Shown here piece after piece: positions 43,932-53,624 of a stretch of DNA of 64,000 bases. Below the pieces are notes generated by a model. That model searched no databases, had not been told where the DNA came from, and saw only the letters and a program-made list of their open reading frames with translations. How positions within the stretch are numbered: position 1 is the first letter of the stretch; every line of letters begins with the position of its first letter. The position numbers and the translations under genes were made by a program. The stretch lies in assembly GCA_019912385.1 (NCBI GenBank), contig JAIOIW010000047.1:48231-112230 (forward strand), written 5' to 3'. The stretch is from Notoacmeibacter sp. (lineage in GTDB: Bacteria > Pseudomonadota > Alphaproteobacteria > Rhizobiales > Rhizobiaceae).

Positions 43932-45338
43932 TTGACCCCCGACGATTTCCGCAAATGGTCGGTCAAGGCCGCCGAGTGGGGCGCGAACTATCGTGCCTCG
44001 ATCCGTGACAAGCCGGTGCGCGCGCAGACCGCGCCGGGTGAGATTGCCGCCAGGATCGCCGGCCGGCCGCCGGAACAGGGTGAGCCGATGGAGGCGATCT
44101 TCGCTGACTTCGAGAGCACGATCCTGCCGGGCATGACCCATTGGCAGCATCCGCGCTTCTTTGCCTATTTCCCGGCCAATGCGGCGCCGGTCTCGGTGGT
44201 CGCGGAATATCTCGTCTCGGCGATGGCCGCGCAATGCATGCTGTGGCAGACCTCGCCGGCGGCGACCGAGCTTGAGACGAAGGTTCTCGACTGGCTGCGC
44301 CAGGCGATCGGCCTGCCGGAGGGTTTTGCCGGGGTGATCCAGGATTCCGCATCGTCGGCGACGCTTGCCGCGATCCTGGTGATGCGCGAGCGGGCGCTGG
44401 CGTTTCGCGGCAACAGGCAGGGCCTGGCAGCCAATCCGCCGGTCCGCGTCTATGCATCCGACCAGGTGCACAGCTCCATCGACCGTGCGATCTGGGTTTC
44501 GGGCATCGGGGAAGCCAATCTGGTGCGAATTGCGGCAAAAGGGCCGATGCGCGCGATGGACATCGACGCACTCGAGGCGGCGATCCGGACCGACCGGCAA
44601 GCGGGGCTGGTTCCCGCCGGCATCGTTGCCTGCGTCGGGGGAACTTCTGTCGGCGCGACAGACGACATTGCCGCCGTCTGCGCCGTCGCCAAGCGCCATG
44701 GGCTCTACGTTCACGTCGATGCGGCCTGGGCGGGCTCGGCGATGATCTGCCCGGAATTCCGCGACCTGTGGGCGGGGGTGGAACAGGCCGATTCGATCGT
44801 CTTCAACCCGCACAAATGGCTGGGTGCGCAGTTCGACTGCTCGGCGCATTTCATCCGCGATCCAGACAGCCTGGTAAAGACGCTGGCGATCCAGCCGGAA
44901 TATCTCAAGACGCATGGCCGCGACGGCGTCATCAACTACTCGGAATGGTCGGTGCCGCTGGGGCGACGGTTCCGCGCGCTGAAAATCTGGTTCCTGCTGC
45001 GCGCCCACGGACTCGAGGGTCTTCGCACCATGATCCGCAACCATGTCGCATGGTCGCGCGCCCTGGCGGAGCGGCTTTCGAAGGAGCCCGATTTCGAGAT
45101 CGTGACGGCGCCGATGTTGTCGCTTTTCACGTTCCGCCACCTGGGTGGAGATGACGCCGACCGGCACAATCTCGATCTCGTCAACGCGATCAACGATGAC
45201 GGACGGATCTACCTGACGCAGACAAGGATCGACGGACGGATCGCGATCCGGTTCCAGGCCGGCCAGTTCGACATGACACAAGCCGATGGGGAGGCCGCGT
45301 TCGAGGTGATCGGCGAAATCGCGCGCAGAATCGCGTGA
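43932..45338 (+). CDS. Aromatic-L-amino-acid decarboxylase-like (group II, PLP)
   Basis: A 468-residue pyridoxal-phosphate enzyme. Segments typical of the group: THWQHPRFFAYFPANA, HVDAAWAGSAMI with the PLP aspartate, and NPHKWLG with Schiff-base Lys295. It would decarboxylate DOPA, tyrosine, tryptophan or phenylalanine, giving amines that can be oxidised to (hydroxy)phenylacetates, feeding the hpa pathway. TTG start at 43932 with AAGGAG upstream. Substrate is inferred from the locus. Confidence 0.9.
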   Translation: MTPDDFRKWSVKAAEWGANYRASIRDKPVRAQTAPGEIAARIAGRPPEQGEPMEAIFADFESTILPGMTHWQHPRFFAYFPANAAPVSVVAEYLVSAMAAQCMLWQTSPAATELETKVLDWLRQAIGLPEGFAGVIQDSASSATLAAILVMRERALAFRGNRQGLAANPPVRVYASDQVHSSIDRAIWVSGIGEANLVRIAAKGPMRAMDIDALEAAIRTDRQAGLVPAGIVACVGGTSVGATDDIAAVCAVAKRHGLYVHVDAAWAGSAMICPEFRDLWAGVEQADSIVFNPHKWLGAQFDCSAHFIRDPDSLVKTLAIQPEYLKTHGRDGVINYSEWSVPLGRRFRALKIWFLLRAHGLEGLRTMIRNHVAWSRALAERLSKEPDFEIVTAPMLSLFTFRHLGGDDADRHNLDLVNAINDDGRIYLTQTRIDGRIAIRFQAGQFDMTQADGEAAFEVIGEIARRIA

Positions 45339-45384
45339 GGCGCCATATTGCGGCGGTTCGCCGTTTGGCTATTGGGCCGGCCCG

Positions 45385-46437
45385 ATGAGCTTTCTTTCCG
45401 CCCGATATGGCGAAAACCAGGCCATGCGCCTTGCCGTCGCGCTGGGAATCGGCGGGTGCGGCGCGGGCGCGGCCCTTGTCCTTTCCCTGCCTGCCCCGTT
45501 CCTGACCGGACCTGCAATCGCTGTCACGCTTGCCGGGCTTGCTGGGGTGGCCATGGAAGTGCCCGCGCGCGTCCGCGACGCGGCATTCGTGGTTCTGGGT
45601 GTGAGCATGGGGACCGCGGTGACGCCCGATGTCCTTGTCGCTGCGCGAACATGGCCGTTGAGCTTCGTAATGCTGTTCGCCGCCCTTGTGGCGATCCTGT
45701 GGGCCAGCCGCTCGATGATGGCGCGCTGGTGGGGTGCCGACCGGCGCACTGCGGTGCTGTCGGCCGCTCCCGGCCATCTGTCCTACGTGCTGGGCCTTGC
45801 CGATGCCAACGGGCTGGACATCCGCATGATCGCGATCGTGCAGTCGATCCGGGTGCTGCTGCTGACGCTGGCGGTGCCGCCGCTGGTCATCCTGATGGAG
45901 AGCGATCTGGCGGCGGTTGCGCCGCCGCGTGCCGCCATGGCGCCGGGCTGGCTGGCCGCGACCCTGGCCGCGGCCGCCACCGCCGGGCTTTTCCTGAAAC
46001 GCGTTCGCCTGCCGGCGGCCTATCTGCTTGGCGGCATGGCTGTCTCGACCGGGACCCATCTTGGCGGTATCGTCGGCGGCCATGTGCCGCAAGCGCTGGT
46101 GATCCCCGCCTACGTGCTGCTCGGCACGCTGATCGGGACGCGCTTTTCGGGCGTGTCGCCCGGCGAATTGCGGGCGGCCGCGACGGCCGGGCTGGCGCTT
46201 ACGGGGATGGCCGTGACGATTGCGCTGATCTTTGCCTTCGGCGCGGCAAGCCTGACCGGACTGCCGCTCGACCAAACGCTGATCGCCTTTGCGCCCGGCG
46301 GTGTCGAGACGATGTCAGCCATGGCGCTGCTGATGCATGCGGACCCGACCTTCGTCGCAGCTCATCATGTCTCGCGGCTGTTCTTCCTGACCTTTCTCAT
46401 CCCCCTCTCGCTGGGGCGCAACGACTCGGCCGGCTGA
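45385..46437 (+). CDS. AbrB-family membrane protein (putative transporter)
   Basis: A 350-residue membrane protein with ten or so helices in two homologous halves (FLTGPAIAVTLAGLAG-type and LPAAYLLGGMAVSTGTHLGG-type segments), as in the AbrB (PF05145) family. Function of the family is poorly known; it has been linked to ammonia-monooxygenase regulation by name only. It is 46 bp downstream of the decarboxylase and may move an aromatic substrate or amine; this is inference. Confidence 0.82.
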   Translation: MSFLSARYGENQAMRLAVALGIGGCGAGAALVLSLPAPFLTGPAIAVTLAGLAGVAMEVPARVRDAAFVVLGVSMGTAVTPDVLVAARTWPLSFVMLFAALVAILWASRSMMARWWGADRRTAVLSAAPGHLSYVLGLADANGLDIRMIAIVQSIRVLLLTLAVPPLVILMESDLAAVAPPRAAMAPGWLAATLAAAATAGLFLKRVRLPAAYLLGGMAVSTGTHLGGIVGGHVPQALVIPAYVLLGTLIGTRFSGVSPGELRAAATAGLALTGMAVTIALIFAFGAASLTGLPLDQTLIAFAPGGVETMSAMALLMHADPTFVAAHHVSRLFFLTFLIPLSLGRNDSAG

Positions 46438-46440
46438 ACC

Positions 46441-46710
46441 CTACCAATTGTAGTCGCGTGGGCAGCGGTCGGTATAGAGCTTGCCGGTCGCGGGGTTGCG
46501 ATAGGTGCAATAGCCGCGGCGGGTCGCCCTGCCGATGAGCACTGCGGAGACGCCGCCAATAGCGGCGCCGGCCAGCGCGCCTCCGGGTCTGCCGGTGGCA
46601 ATGGCACCGATCGTCGCACCGACCGCGGCGCCTGTCAGGGCATCTTTCTCGGTGGTGCTGCAGCCTGCCAGGGCAGCAACGGCCACAAGTGCGATGATGG
46701 ATTTCTTCAT
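46441..46710 (-). CDS. Glycine-zipper (YMGG-like) lipoprotein
   Basis: An 89-residue lipoprotein. The signal peptide ends with lipobox LAGC, followed by a glycine-zipper segment (GAAVGATIGAIATGRPGGA) and a C-terminal RGYCTYRNPATGKLYTDRC with two cysteines. Probably outer-membrane anchored; stress-related in some relatives but function unknown here. Converges on the AbrB-family gene, stops 4 bp apart. Confidence 0.82.
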   Translation of the reverse strand: MKKSIIALVAVAALAGCSTTEKDALTGAAVGATIGAIATGRPGGALAGAAIGGVSAVLIGRATRRGYCTYRNPATGKLYTDRCPRDYNW

Positions 46711-46893
46711 GTTCGGCTCCAAATATTGCATGTCCCGCGCGCTATATTGCCGCCAGAAAAGGCGAATTTGCGGCACGCGCGGCGAAAATATGGCCGGCTG
46801 TTCCAGCCGTCGGACAGCGCGATGCTTGACCGCCGCGCCGGGCCTCACTAATCGGTCTGCCAACGAGCGCTTTGCGCCTGCCAGGAGAAGTTC

Positions 46894-48012
46894 ATGGAAC
46901 TCGACAGCATCGAATCTGCCATTCAAGCCATCGCCGCCGGCGAACTCGTGGTCGTGGTCGACGACATGGATCGCGAAAACGAGGGCGATCTTATCATGGC
47001 CGCGTCGAAGGCCTCGCCGGAAAACGTCGCCTTCATGATCCGCCACACCAGCGGAATCCTGTGCGTGCCGATGACGGCTTCACGGGCCGACGAACTGAAC
47101 CTGGCGCCGATGGTCGCCAACAATATCGATCCGCTGCGCACCGCCTTCACCGTCTCCGTCGACTACCGGCACGGCATGACGACAGGCATTTCGGCCGCCG
47201 AGCGCACCAACACGATCACCGCTCTCGCCAACGGCAATGTCACGGGGGGCGATTTCATCCGGCCGGGCCATATCTTTCCGCTGATCGCGCGTCAGGGCGG
47301 CGTGCTGGCGCGTTCCGGCCATACAGAGGCCGGGGTCGACCTGGCGTCCATGGCGGGCCTGCCGCCGGCCGGCGTGCTGGCCGAAATCGTCAATGACGAC
47401 GGCACGGTCAAGCGGCTGCCCGAACTGATCGAGTTCGCCAAGGCGCACAGGCTCAGGATCATCTCGATCGAAGATCTGATCGCCTATCGCATCCGCACAG
47501 AGCGTTTCGTCGCCCGGGTCGAGGAACAGGTCGTGCAAATCCATGGCGCGCCGGCCAAGGCCTACAGCTACGCGTCCGACTTTGATCCGCTGCACCACGT
47601 GGTGCTGGTGTTCGGCGACGTGCGTGCCGGCCAGGATGTTCCCTGCCGAATCCATCGCGAGCAGCCGATGAACGAGGTCGTCTCGCGAATCAACGGCGAA
47701 CCGGGCTGGATGACGGCGGCGGTCAAGGCGATCGACGCGGCCGGCGGGCGCGGCGTCATCATGATCCTGCGCAATCCGGCCGGGCACGACGCCTCGGTCG
47801 ACGACAATGGCGAGATGCGCCAGGACGGCCGGGACGGCGAGAAGCACGGCAGCGCACTCGCCCGCCAGCAGCGCTGGCGCGAAGTCGGCGTCGGCGCACA
47901 GATCCTGCGCGATCTCGGCATTCGTTCGATTGCGCTGATCGCGACGTCGGAACGGCAATATGTCGGTCTCGGCGGCTTCGGGATCGAGATCAGCCGCACG
48001 ATCCTGATCTGA
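46894..48012 (+). CDS. ribB: 3,4-dihydroxy-2-butanone 4-phosphate synthase with degenerate cyclohydrolase II domain
   Basis: A 372-residue riboflavin enzyme. The N-terminal 200 residues are an intact DHBP synthase (VVVDDMDRENEGDLI, and ARSGHTEAGVDLA). The C-terminal half has the GTP cyclohydrolase II fold outline (QQRWREVGVGAQILRDLG, ERQYVGLGGFGIEI) but the three zinc cysteines are missing (PCRIHREQ replaces the usual motif), so only the DHBP activity is expected. This RibBX-type layout is common in alphaproteobacteria. No FMN riboswitch is seen upstream. Confidence 0.9.
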   Translation: MELDSIESAIQAIAAGELVVVVDDMDRENEGDLIMAASKASPENVAFMIRHTSGILCVPMTASRADELNLAPMVANNIDPLRTAFTVSVDYRHGMTTGISAAERTNTITALANGNVTGGDFIRPGHIFPLIARQGGVLARSGHTEAGVDLASMAGLPPAGVLAEIVNDDGTVKRLPELIEFAKAHRLRIISIEDLIAYRIRTERFVARVEEQVVQIHGAPAKAYSYASDFDPLHHVVLVFGDVRAGQDVPCRIHREQPMNEVVSRINGEPGWMTAAVKAIDAAGGRGVIMILRNPAGHDASVDDNGEMRQDGRDGEKHGSALARQQRWREVGVGAQILRDLGIRSIALIATSERQYVGLGGFGIEISRTILI

Positions 48013-48045
48013 CGCCTGTGGCGGTTCCTGTATCGGGCTTGGCTC

Positions 48046-48900
48046 TCACAAGCTGGATGCGATCGCTTGGCGCGAGGTTTTCCGGGCGACGGCGAGGCGG
48101 CGGACGAAAGCCGCGACGAACAGCGCGGTTAGCACCAGGATGATCGTCGGCGCTGGCGCGCTGTCGAGGAAGAAGCTGAGATAGGTCCCCGACAGCATGG
48201 ATGCCATGCAGACGGCGACCGAGACCGCCAGCATCGTGCTGAACCTGCGCACGAGCAGGAACGCGATCGCGCCCGGCGCGACCAGCAGGCCGATGGCCAG
48301 GATGAGGCCCGCTGCCGAAAGCGTGGCAACTATGGTCAGCGAAAGGGCGGCAAGCAGGCCGTAATGCAGCCAGCCGACGGGCAATCCCGATGCCCGGGCC
48401 TGGGCCGGATCGAAACTGTGCAGCAGCAGGTCTTTCCACTTCAGGATGACCGCCGCGGAGACAGCCAGGGAGATCAGGCCGGCGGTCCACAATTCGTGGG
48501 GTTCCACGCCCAGCATGTTTCCAAACAGGATATGGTCGAGATGGGCATCGCTGGTGATGGACACGTAGAGCACGATCCCGATCCCGAACATGCCGGAAAA
48601 GACCACGCCCATGACCGTGTCCTGTTTTACGCGGCTGTTGGCGGCGAGGTACCCGGTCGCCAGCGCGCAGGTCATGCCGGCGGCGAATGCGCCGATGACG
48701 AGCGGGATCTGGAGAATGTATGCGAGCACGATGCCAGGCAGAACGGCATGGCTGACCGCATCGCCCATGAGCGCCCATCCCTTGAGAACCAGATAGGCGG
48801 AGAGCAGGGCCGTCGGAACCGAAACCAGCAACGAGATGTAGAACGCGTTCTGCATGAACGGAAAGCGGAACGGCAGCAGCAGCGTCTCGATGTCCATCAT
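48046..48900 (-). CDS. sitD: Manganese/iron ABC transporter permease
   Basis: A 284-residue ABC-3 family permease with eight or so helices, including GDAVSHAVLPGIVLAY and LIVAPGAIAFLL-type segments. ATGA overlap with the sitC stop. Last gene of the sitABCD operon regulated by the divergent Mur-like protein. Confidence 0.9.
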   Translation of the reverse strand: MMDIETLLLPFRFPFMQNAFYISLLVSVPTALLSAYLVLKGWALMGDAVSHAVLPGIVLAYILQIPLVIGAFAAGMTCALATGYLAANSRVKQDTVMGVVFSGMFGIGIVLYVSITSDAHLDHILFGNMLGVEPHELWTAGLISLAVSAAVILKWKDLLLHSFDPAQARASGLPVGWLHYGLLAALSLTIVATLSAAGLILAIGLLVAPGAIAFLLVRRFSTMLAVSVAVCMASMLSGTYLSFFLDSAPAPTIILVLTALFVAAFVRRLAVARKTSRQAIASSL

Positions 48901-49781
48901 GCTATCTCCCGGTTAGAGGCCGCCGGCTTGCCGCGCAACGCCTGGGCGGCGCGACGACGCGCTGCCAGCAGGCCGTGTTTGGGCGCGAACACGAAGACGA
49001 CAAGGAAGATCGCCGTCTGGAGTGTGACAATGATCCCGCCGGTGGCGCCGTCGAGGAAATAGCTGGCGTAGGCGCCCGCGAAGCTCGTCGCCGTGCCGAT
49101 GGCGACCGATGTGGCGATCAACCGCGGAAAGCGGTCGCACAGGAGGTAGGCCGTCGCGCCAGGCGTCACCACCATGGCGATGACCAGGAATGCACCGACC
49201 GTCTGCATCGCTGCGACGACGCAGGCCGACAGCAGAATGAAGAAGACGACCTTCAGCAATCCGGGCCGCAGACCGATCGAGCGGGCGTGGTTCTCGTCGA
49301 AGAACGTGACCATAAGATCCTTCCACTTTACCAGCAGGACGGCCAGCGAGACGAAGCCAATGATCGCGAGTTGCAGGGTATCTTCCGGCGTGATGGCCAG
49401 GATATTGCCCATGGTGATGGACTGCACGCTGATCGATATCGGGTTCACCGACACAATGAACAGGCCAAGGCCGAAGAAGGAGGTGAAGATCACGCCGATG
49501 ATGACGTCGATCTTGAGTCCCGAGCGTTCCGAAAGGAACAGCATGGCGCCCGCGGCGAGCCCGCCCGCGATGAAGGCGCCGATGGCGAAGGGCAGGCCCA
49601 GCATGTACGCCCCGGCAACACCGGGGACCACCGCGTGCGACAGCGCGTCGCCAATCAGGGACCAGCCCTTGAGCATCAGGTAGGCCGACAGGAACGCGCA
49701 GACGCCGCCCACCAGGGCCGAAACCCACATGGCGTTGGTCATGTAGTCGTAGCCGAACGGCTCAAGGAGCAGGGCGGTCAT
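48897..49781 (-). CDS. sitC: Manganese/iron ABC transporter permease
   Basis: A 294-residue ABC-3 permease, paralogous to sitD ([16 protein letters not shown]). Long C-terminal cytoplasmic tail rich in Arg/Lys. ATGA overlap with sitB upstream and sitD downstream. Confidence 0.9.
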   Translation of the reverse strand: MTALLLEPFGYDYMTNAMWVSALVGGVCAFLSAYLMLKGWSLIGDALSHAVVPGVAGAYMLGLPFAIGAFIAGGLAAGAMLFLSERSGLKIDVIIGVIFTSFFGLGLFIVSVNPISISVQSITMGNILAITPEDTLQLAIIGFVSLAVLLVKWKDLMVTFFDENHARSIGLRPGLLKVVFFILLSACVVAAMQTVGAFLVIAMVVTPGATAYLLCDRFPRLIATSVAIGTATSFAGAYASYFLDGATGGIIVTLQTAIFLVVFVFAPKHGLLAARRRAAQALRGKPAASNREIA

Positions 49782-50680
49782 TTCGGGTCGTCGCTGCTGG
49801 TTTGCGTCCGGTCGCCGTACTGGACGAAGGGACGCTCGTCGTCGGTGAGGATGGTAACCTGGCGGGTATCGCTGTCCGCATGCAGCGTGTCGCCGCCCAG
49901 GGTGAAGCGGCGCAGCACACCGCCGAACGCCTTCTCCAGGTTCTCGCGGGTGAACGTCGTTTCGGTCGGGCCGTAGGCCAGGATAGTTCCCTTGATCAGG
50001 ATCGTGCGGTCGCAGAATTCGGAAACCGAGCCCAGATTGTGGGTAGAGACAAGCATGACCCGGCCTTCGTCGCGCAAGTCGCGCAAGAGCGCGACCATCT
50101 GCTCCTCGGTCTTGACATCCACGCCAGTGAAGGGTTCGTCCAGCAGGATGACTTGGCCCTCCTGGGCAAGGGCGCGGGCGAGAAACACGCGCTTGCGCTG
50201 GCCGCCGGACAGTTCGCCGATCTGGCGCTTGCGATAGTCCTGCATGTTGACCCTGGTAAGCGCCTCGTCCACCGCCTTGCGGTCGACGGCAGCGGGACGA
50301 CGCAGAAAACCCATGTGGCCGAAGCGCCCCATCATAACCACGTCCTCGACCAGGACCGGGAACGCCCAGTCCACCTCTTCCGATTGCGGCACATAGGCAA
50401 CAAGGTTTTCGCGCAATGCGCGGGACACGGTTCGCCCCAGCAGGCGGATTTCGCCCTTCGCGACCGGCACGAAGCCCATGATCGCCTTGAACAGGGTCGA
50501 TTTGCCGGCGCCATTGACACCGACGAGCGCGGTCACCGTTCCGCGCGGGATCTCGAAGCTGGCATCGAAAAGGGCGGTGTGGCCGTTGCGGTAGGTGACT
50601 GTAACGTCCTGGGCGATAATGCCGCCGCCGGGCCCATCGGCGCGGGCGCGTGCCACCAGTTTGTCGGAATCGTGCAGCAT
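49778..50680 (-). CDS. sitB: Manganese/iron ABC transporter ATP-binding protein
   Basis: A 300-residue ATPase with Walker [11 protein letters not shown]-loop VPQSEEVDW, signature LSGGQRKR and Walker [13 protein letters not shown]. The C-terminus is extended by about 50 residues, as in rhizobial SitB. It is 40 bp downstream of sitA. Confidence 0.92.
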   Translation of the reverse strand: MLHDSDKLVARARADGPGGGIIAQDVTVTYRNGHTALFDASFEIPRGTVTALVGVNGAGKSTLFKAIMGFVPVAKGEIRLLGRTVSRALRENLVAYVPQSEEVDWAFPVLVEDVVMMGRFGHMGFLRRPAAVDRKAVDEALTRVNMQDYRKRQIGELSGGQRKRVFLARALAQEGQVILLDEPFTGVDVKTEEQMVALLRDLRDEGRVMLVSTHNLGSVSEFCDRTILIKGTILAYGPTETTFTRENLEKAFGGVLRRFTLGGDTLHADSDTRQVTILTDDERPFVQYGDRTQTSSDDPK

Positions 50681-50720
50681 ACGCTCTCCTCGGTCCGGCC
50701 TGTGGTGACCGGCCCGCCGC

Positions 50721-51620
50721 TCAGTTGGTTCCGGTCAGCCCCTTGGCGATGGTCTCGGATGTCACGCGCAACAGGTCCAGGTAGGTCGGCACGGGACCGT
50801 CGGGCCCGCTGAGCGAATCCACATAGAGGACCCCTCCGTAGCGCGCCCCGGTCTCGCGCGCGACCTGTTCGGCCGGTGCGGTGTTGACCGTGCTTTCGCA
50901 GAACACGACCGGGATATTGTGTTCGCGCACCCCGTCGATGAAGGCACTTACCTGTTTGGGCGTGCCGACCTGGTCGGCATTCATCGGCCACAGATAGAGT
51001 TCCTTCATTCCGAAATCGCGCGCCAGGTAGCTGAAAGCGCCCTCGCAGGTGGCAAGCCAGCGTTCCGCTTCCGGAATCCGGCCGATCCGCTCGCGCAAAG
51101 GCTCAATCGTCGCCCGCAACGCATCCTTGTAGGCGGCTGCGTTCTTCTCATACTCGACGGCGTTCTCCGGATCATGCTCGGAAAAGGCAGCAACGATGTT
51201 GTCGATGTAGATCAACGCGTTGTCCGGCCCCATCCACGCATGTGGATTGGGCTTGCCCTGGTAGGAACCCGAAGCGATCGGGATCGGGTCGATGCCATCG
51301 GTCAGCGTCGCCGAAGGAAGATCGCCGAGGTTGGACAGGAACTGTTCGAACCACAGTTCGAGGTTCATTCCGTTCCAGAGGATCAGGTCGGCGTCGCTCG
51401 CCCGCACGATATCCTGCGGCGTCGGTTCGTAGCCGTGAATCTCGGCACCCGGCTTGGTGATCGAGACGATTTCGGCCGCTTCGCCTGCGACGTTGCGCGC
51501 GATGTCGGCGAGCACCGTGAAGGTGGTGACAACCTTCATGCGTTCCGCGGCCGCCTCGGAAAGCGAAAGGGAGGTGATCAGAGCGGTAGCGGCGAAAACA
51601 CGAGCAAGCTGGCGCAGCAT
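50721..51620 (-). CDS. sitA: Manganese/iron ABC transporter substrate-binding protein
   Basis: Cluster A-I metal-binding protein of 299 residues with a signal peptide (cleavage near EAAA). Metal-ligand histidines lie in [11 protein letters not shown] and NPHAWMG, with the acidic ligands in the second lobe (FCESTV and VDSLS regions). SitA proteins of rhizobia take up mainly Mn(II). Divergent from the Mur-like regulator. Confidence 0.92.
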   Translation of the reverse strand: MLRQLARVFAATALITSLSLSEAAAERMKVVTTFTVLADIARNVAGEAAEIVSITKPGAEIHGYEPTPQDIVRASDADLILWNGMNLELWFEQFLSNLGDLPSATLTDGIDPIPIASGSYQGKPNPHAWMGPDNALIYIDNIVAAFSEHDPENAVEYEKNAAAYKDALRATIEPLRERIGRIPEAERWLATCEGAFSYLARDFGMKELYLWPMNADQVGTPKQVSAFIDGVREHNIPVVFCESTVNTAPAEQVARETGARYGGVLYVDSLSGPDGPVPTYLDLLRVTSETIAKGLTGTN

Positions 51621-51660
51621 GGGTAAGCCTGTTTCTCAGGACCGGTCCATCAAGACTTAG

Positions 51661-51727
51661 TGCAAATGCAAATCGTTAGCAACAAGCATTTGAACGTGAA
51701 GTCCGGCGACCAGGATTTGCAATTGCA
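51661..51727. promoter_or_regulatory. Candidate Mur-responsive operators between sitA and mur
   Basis: The divergent spacer is rich in TGCAAAT/ATTTGCA-type words: CAAATGC (51663) with GCATTTG (51686), and the perfect palindrome TGCAATTGCA (51718-51727). Rhizobial Mur sites are built from such TGCAA half-sites. Manganese-loaded Mur would repress sitABCD here. Confidence 0.6.
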
Positions 51728-51762
51728 GTTGCACATGCTTCGCAACTGAATATGGTGGCGGC

Positions 51763-52209
51763 ATGGTTGCGAAAGCCGCTTTGGACGAACTGGAGAAGAT
51801 CCTGCGGGAGGCGGGAGTCCGCATTACGCGTCCGCGCAGAATCATCCTGCGGATCCTGTCGGAATACGATGACCATCCTGATGCGCGTGCCATCTTCCGC
51901 AGGGCGGTTCGGGTGGACGAATCGATCTCGCTGTCGACGGTCTACCGGACCATGAATCTGCTGGAGGACAAGGGTGCGATCCACCGCCATTCCTTCCAGG
52001 GAGGGCCGTCCCGGTTCGAGCACGCGCCGCAGAACCATCACGACCATCTCATCGACGTTGATACCGGCAATGTCATCGAGTTTGCCTCAGACCGGATCGA
52101 AAAGCTGCAGGAGGAGATCGCACGCGATCTTGGCTATGAAATCGTCCATCATCGCCTCGAGCTCTATGGACGCAAGATCAAGACCGGGAAGGGCGCAAAA
52201 GGCCGGTGA
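51763..52209 (+). CDS. mur: Fur-family regulator, probably manganese-responsive Mur
   Basis: A 148-residue Fur protein: winged helix with [21 protein letters not shown] and [13 protein letters not shown], then the dimerisation/metal domain with [11 protein letters not shown]. The C-terminal CxxC pairs of zinc-binding Fur are absent, as in alphaproteobacterial Mur. The divergent sitABCD strongly supports Mur over Fur or Zur. Confidence 0.88.
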   Translation: MVAKAALDELEKILREAGVRITRPRRIILRILSEYDDHPDARAIFRRAVRVDESISLSTVYRTMNLLEDKGAIHRHSFQGGPSRFEHAPQNHHDHLIDVDTGNVIEFASDRIEKLQEEIARDLGYEIVHHRLELYGRKIKTGKGAKGR

Positions 52210-52413
52210 CCGGCCTTCATTGCGCGCCGGCGCTCGATCGTTGGGAAGAGGCGGTCATGCTGGAGCAATGCGTTCAGCAAGCACGTGCTGTTCAACCAGA
52301 GTGCCGGCACAAACTCGAGGGCCGGGTAAAAAGACGCATGGCACCCTTGTTTCCGCTCCAAGCATGCATAACTATGCATATGTCATCAATCCGGTTTCGC
52401 GGAGCAGCTCATC

Positions 52414-52854
52414 ATGAGCGGACATACCCATTTCGTTTGCGCCGAATGCGGCCAGAAGAACCGGATCGCCGAAGGCAAGCCGGCGGCCGCCGCCAAGTGC
52501 GGCGCGTGCAAGGCGCCGCTGTTCGACGGCCACCCCCACGATCTTGACGAAGCCCGCCTTCAGCGGATTGCCGCCGGCGACGATCTGCCGGTGCTGGTCG
52601 ATGTCTGGGCGCCGTGGTGCGGACCGTGCCGCATGATGGCACCGGCATTCGAGCAGGCTGCAAAGACGCTCGCCGGCGAGGTTCGCCTCGTCAAGGTCAA
52701 CGGCGACAATGCGCCGGGCCTGATGCAGGCTTACGGTATCCAGGGCATACCAACCATGCTGCTGCTGAAGGATGGCAAGCTGGTCAACCGCGTTTCCGGC
52801 GCGATGGCGGCTGGCCAGATCGTCCAGTGGACGCGCCAGAGCCTGGCGGCATGA
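52414..52854 (+). CDS. trxC: Thioredoxin TrxC
   Basis: Cytoplasmic disulfide reductase of 146 residues. An N-terminal zinc-binding module (Cys9, Cys12, Cys29, Cys32) precedes the thioredoxin fold with active site WCGPC (residues 68-72) and cis-Pro in GIPTM. Typical length for TrxC (thioredoxin 2), often part of oxidative-stress responses. Followed after 32 bp by a DUF302 gene. Confidence 0.94.
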   Translation: MSGHTHFVCAECGQKNRIAEGKPAAAAKCGACKAPLFDGHPHDLDEARLQRIAAGDDLPVLVDVWAPWCGPCRMMAPAFEQAAKTLAGEVRLVKVNGDNAPGLMQAYGIQGIPTMLLLKDGKLVNRVSGAMAAGQIVQWTRQSLAA

Positions 52855-52886
52855 ACACGACACAAGATCAATCAGGAGAGAGAGCC

Positions 52887-53276
52887 ATGGCCTATACGAT
52901 CGACCGCGCGTTTACGGGTATCGGATTTGACGAAATCGTGGAGCGCACGCGCACCGCTCTCGGCGACCAGGGATTCGGCGTCCTCACCGAAATCGACGTG
53001 AAGGCGACGCTGAAGAAGAAGATCGATGCGGATGTGCCGCCCTATCTCATTCTCGGCGCCTGCAACCCGAAGATGGCCCACCAGGCAATGCAGATCGAAC
53101 CGCGCGTCGGCGCGATGCTGCCGTGCAACGTCATCGTGCGGCAGACCGGCGACGACAGCGTGGAGGTGAGCGCCATCGACCCGCTGGCCTCGATGGAAGC
53201 CATCGACAATGCCCAGCTCAAGGCCGTTGCCGGCCAGGTGCGCGGCATGATGGAGACCGTCGTTTCCAATATCTGA
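52887..53276 (+). CDS. DUF302 domain protein
   Basis: A 129-residue cytoplasmic protein with the DUF302 fold: FDEIVERTRTALGDQGFGVL, DVPPYLILGACNPKMAHQA and RVGAMLPCNVIV. The two conserved cysteines and histidine could bind heme, metal or sulfur species; function is not established. AGGAGAGAG precedes ATG 52887. Likely co-transcribed with trxC. Confidence 0.88.
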   Translation: MAYTIDRAFTGIGFDEIVERTRTALGDQGFGVLTEIDVKATLKKKIDADVPPYLILGACNPKMAHQAMQIEPRVGAMLPCNVIVRQTGDDSVEVSAIDPLASMEAIDNAQLKAVAGQVRGMMETVVSNI

Positions 53277-53624
53277 AGGCAGGTAAGTCCGGCCTCGGCC
53301 TGCCGCCGGCACAGGACAGCCTTGCCGAGGCCCTCTGCCCTGTCACGGGTGGAGTTGTCTTTCATCCGTGCCGCGAACGCGGCATCGGATGCGAATGCTT
53401 TTCACACGCGGTCATCACCGTCCCCCTTTTGGGGGCGCCGGCATGCGACCCCTTGTCGGTCCAGGACGGTGATGACGGGCAACCCGACATGCCGGCCGCC
53501 GGGCGGCCGGGTCCCAGTGGAGCCCGCCAACAGCAGGATCATGTCTAAATAAGCGGTTTCTTAACCAAATCGCTCATACCCTTTGATCCGCTATCGTCAG
53601 AGCGTCGAGGGGGGACAGACCAGC
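53277..53624. other. Non-coding gap with a long inverted repeat
   Basis: No gene. It contains the 13-bp inverted repeat described separately and the promoter region of the chemoreceptor. Frames here read through from the DUF302 gene in other phases and have no support. Confidence 0.55.
53411..53476. repeat. 13-bp perfect inverted repeat around inner hairpin
   Basis: GTCATCACCGTCC (53411-53423) and GGACGGTGATGAC (53464-53476) are exact reverse complements, 40 bases apart. An inner CCCC/GGGG stem around TTTT lies at about 53423-53435. Could be a transcription end for trxC-DUF302, a decayed miniature element, or a structured RNA. Confidence 0.55.

Noticed and set aside
42663..45281. 872-residue open frame antisense to the hpa genes
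   Set aside because: Antisense shadow of the dioxygenases and decarboxylase.
46730..46893. Possible FMN riboswitch before ribB
   Set aside because: None of the conserved FMN-element blocks is present.
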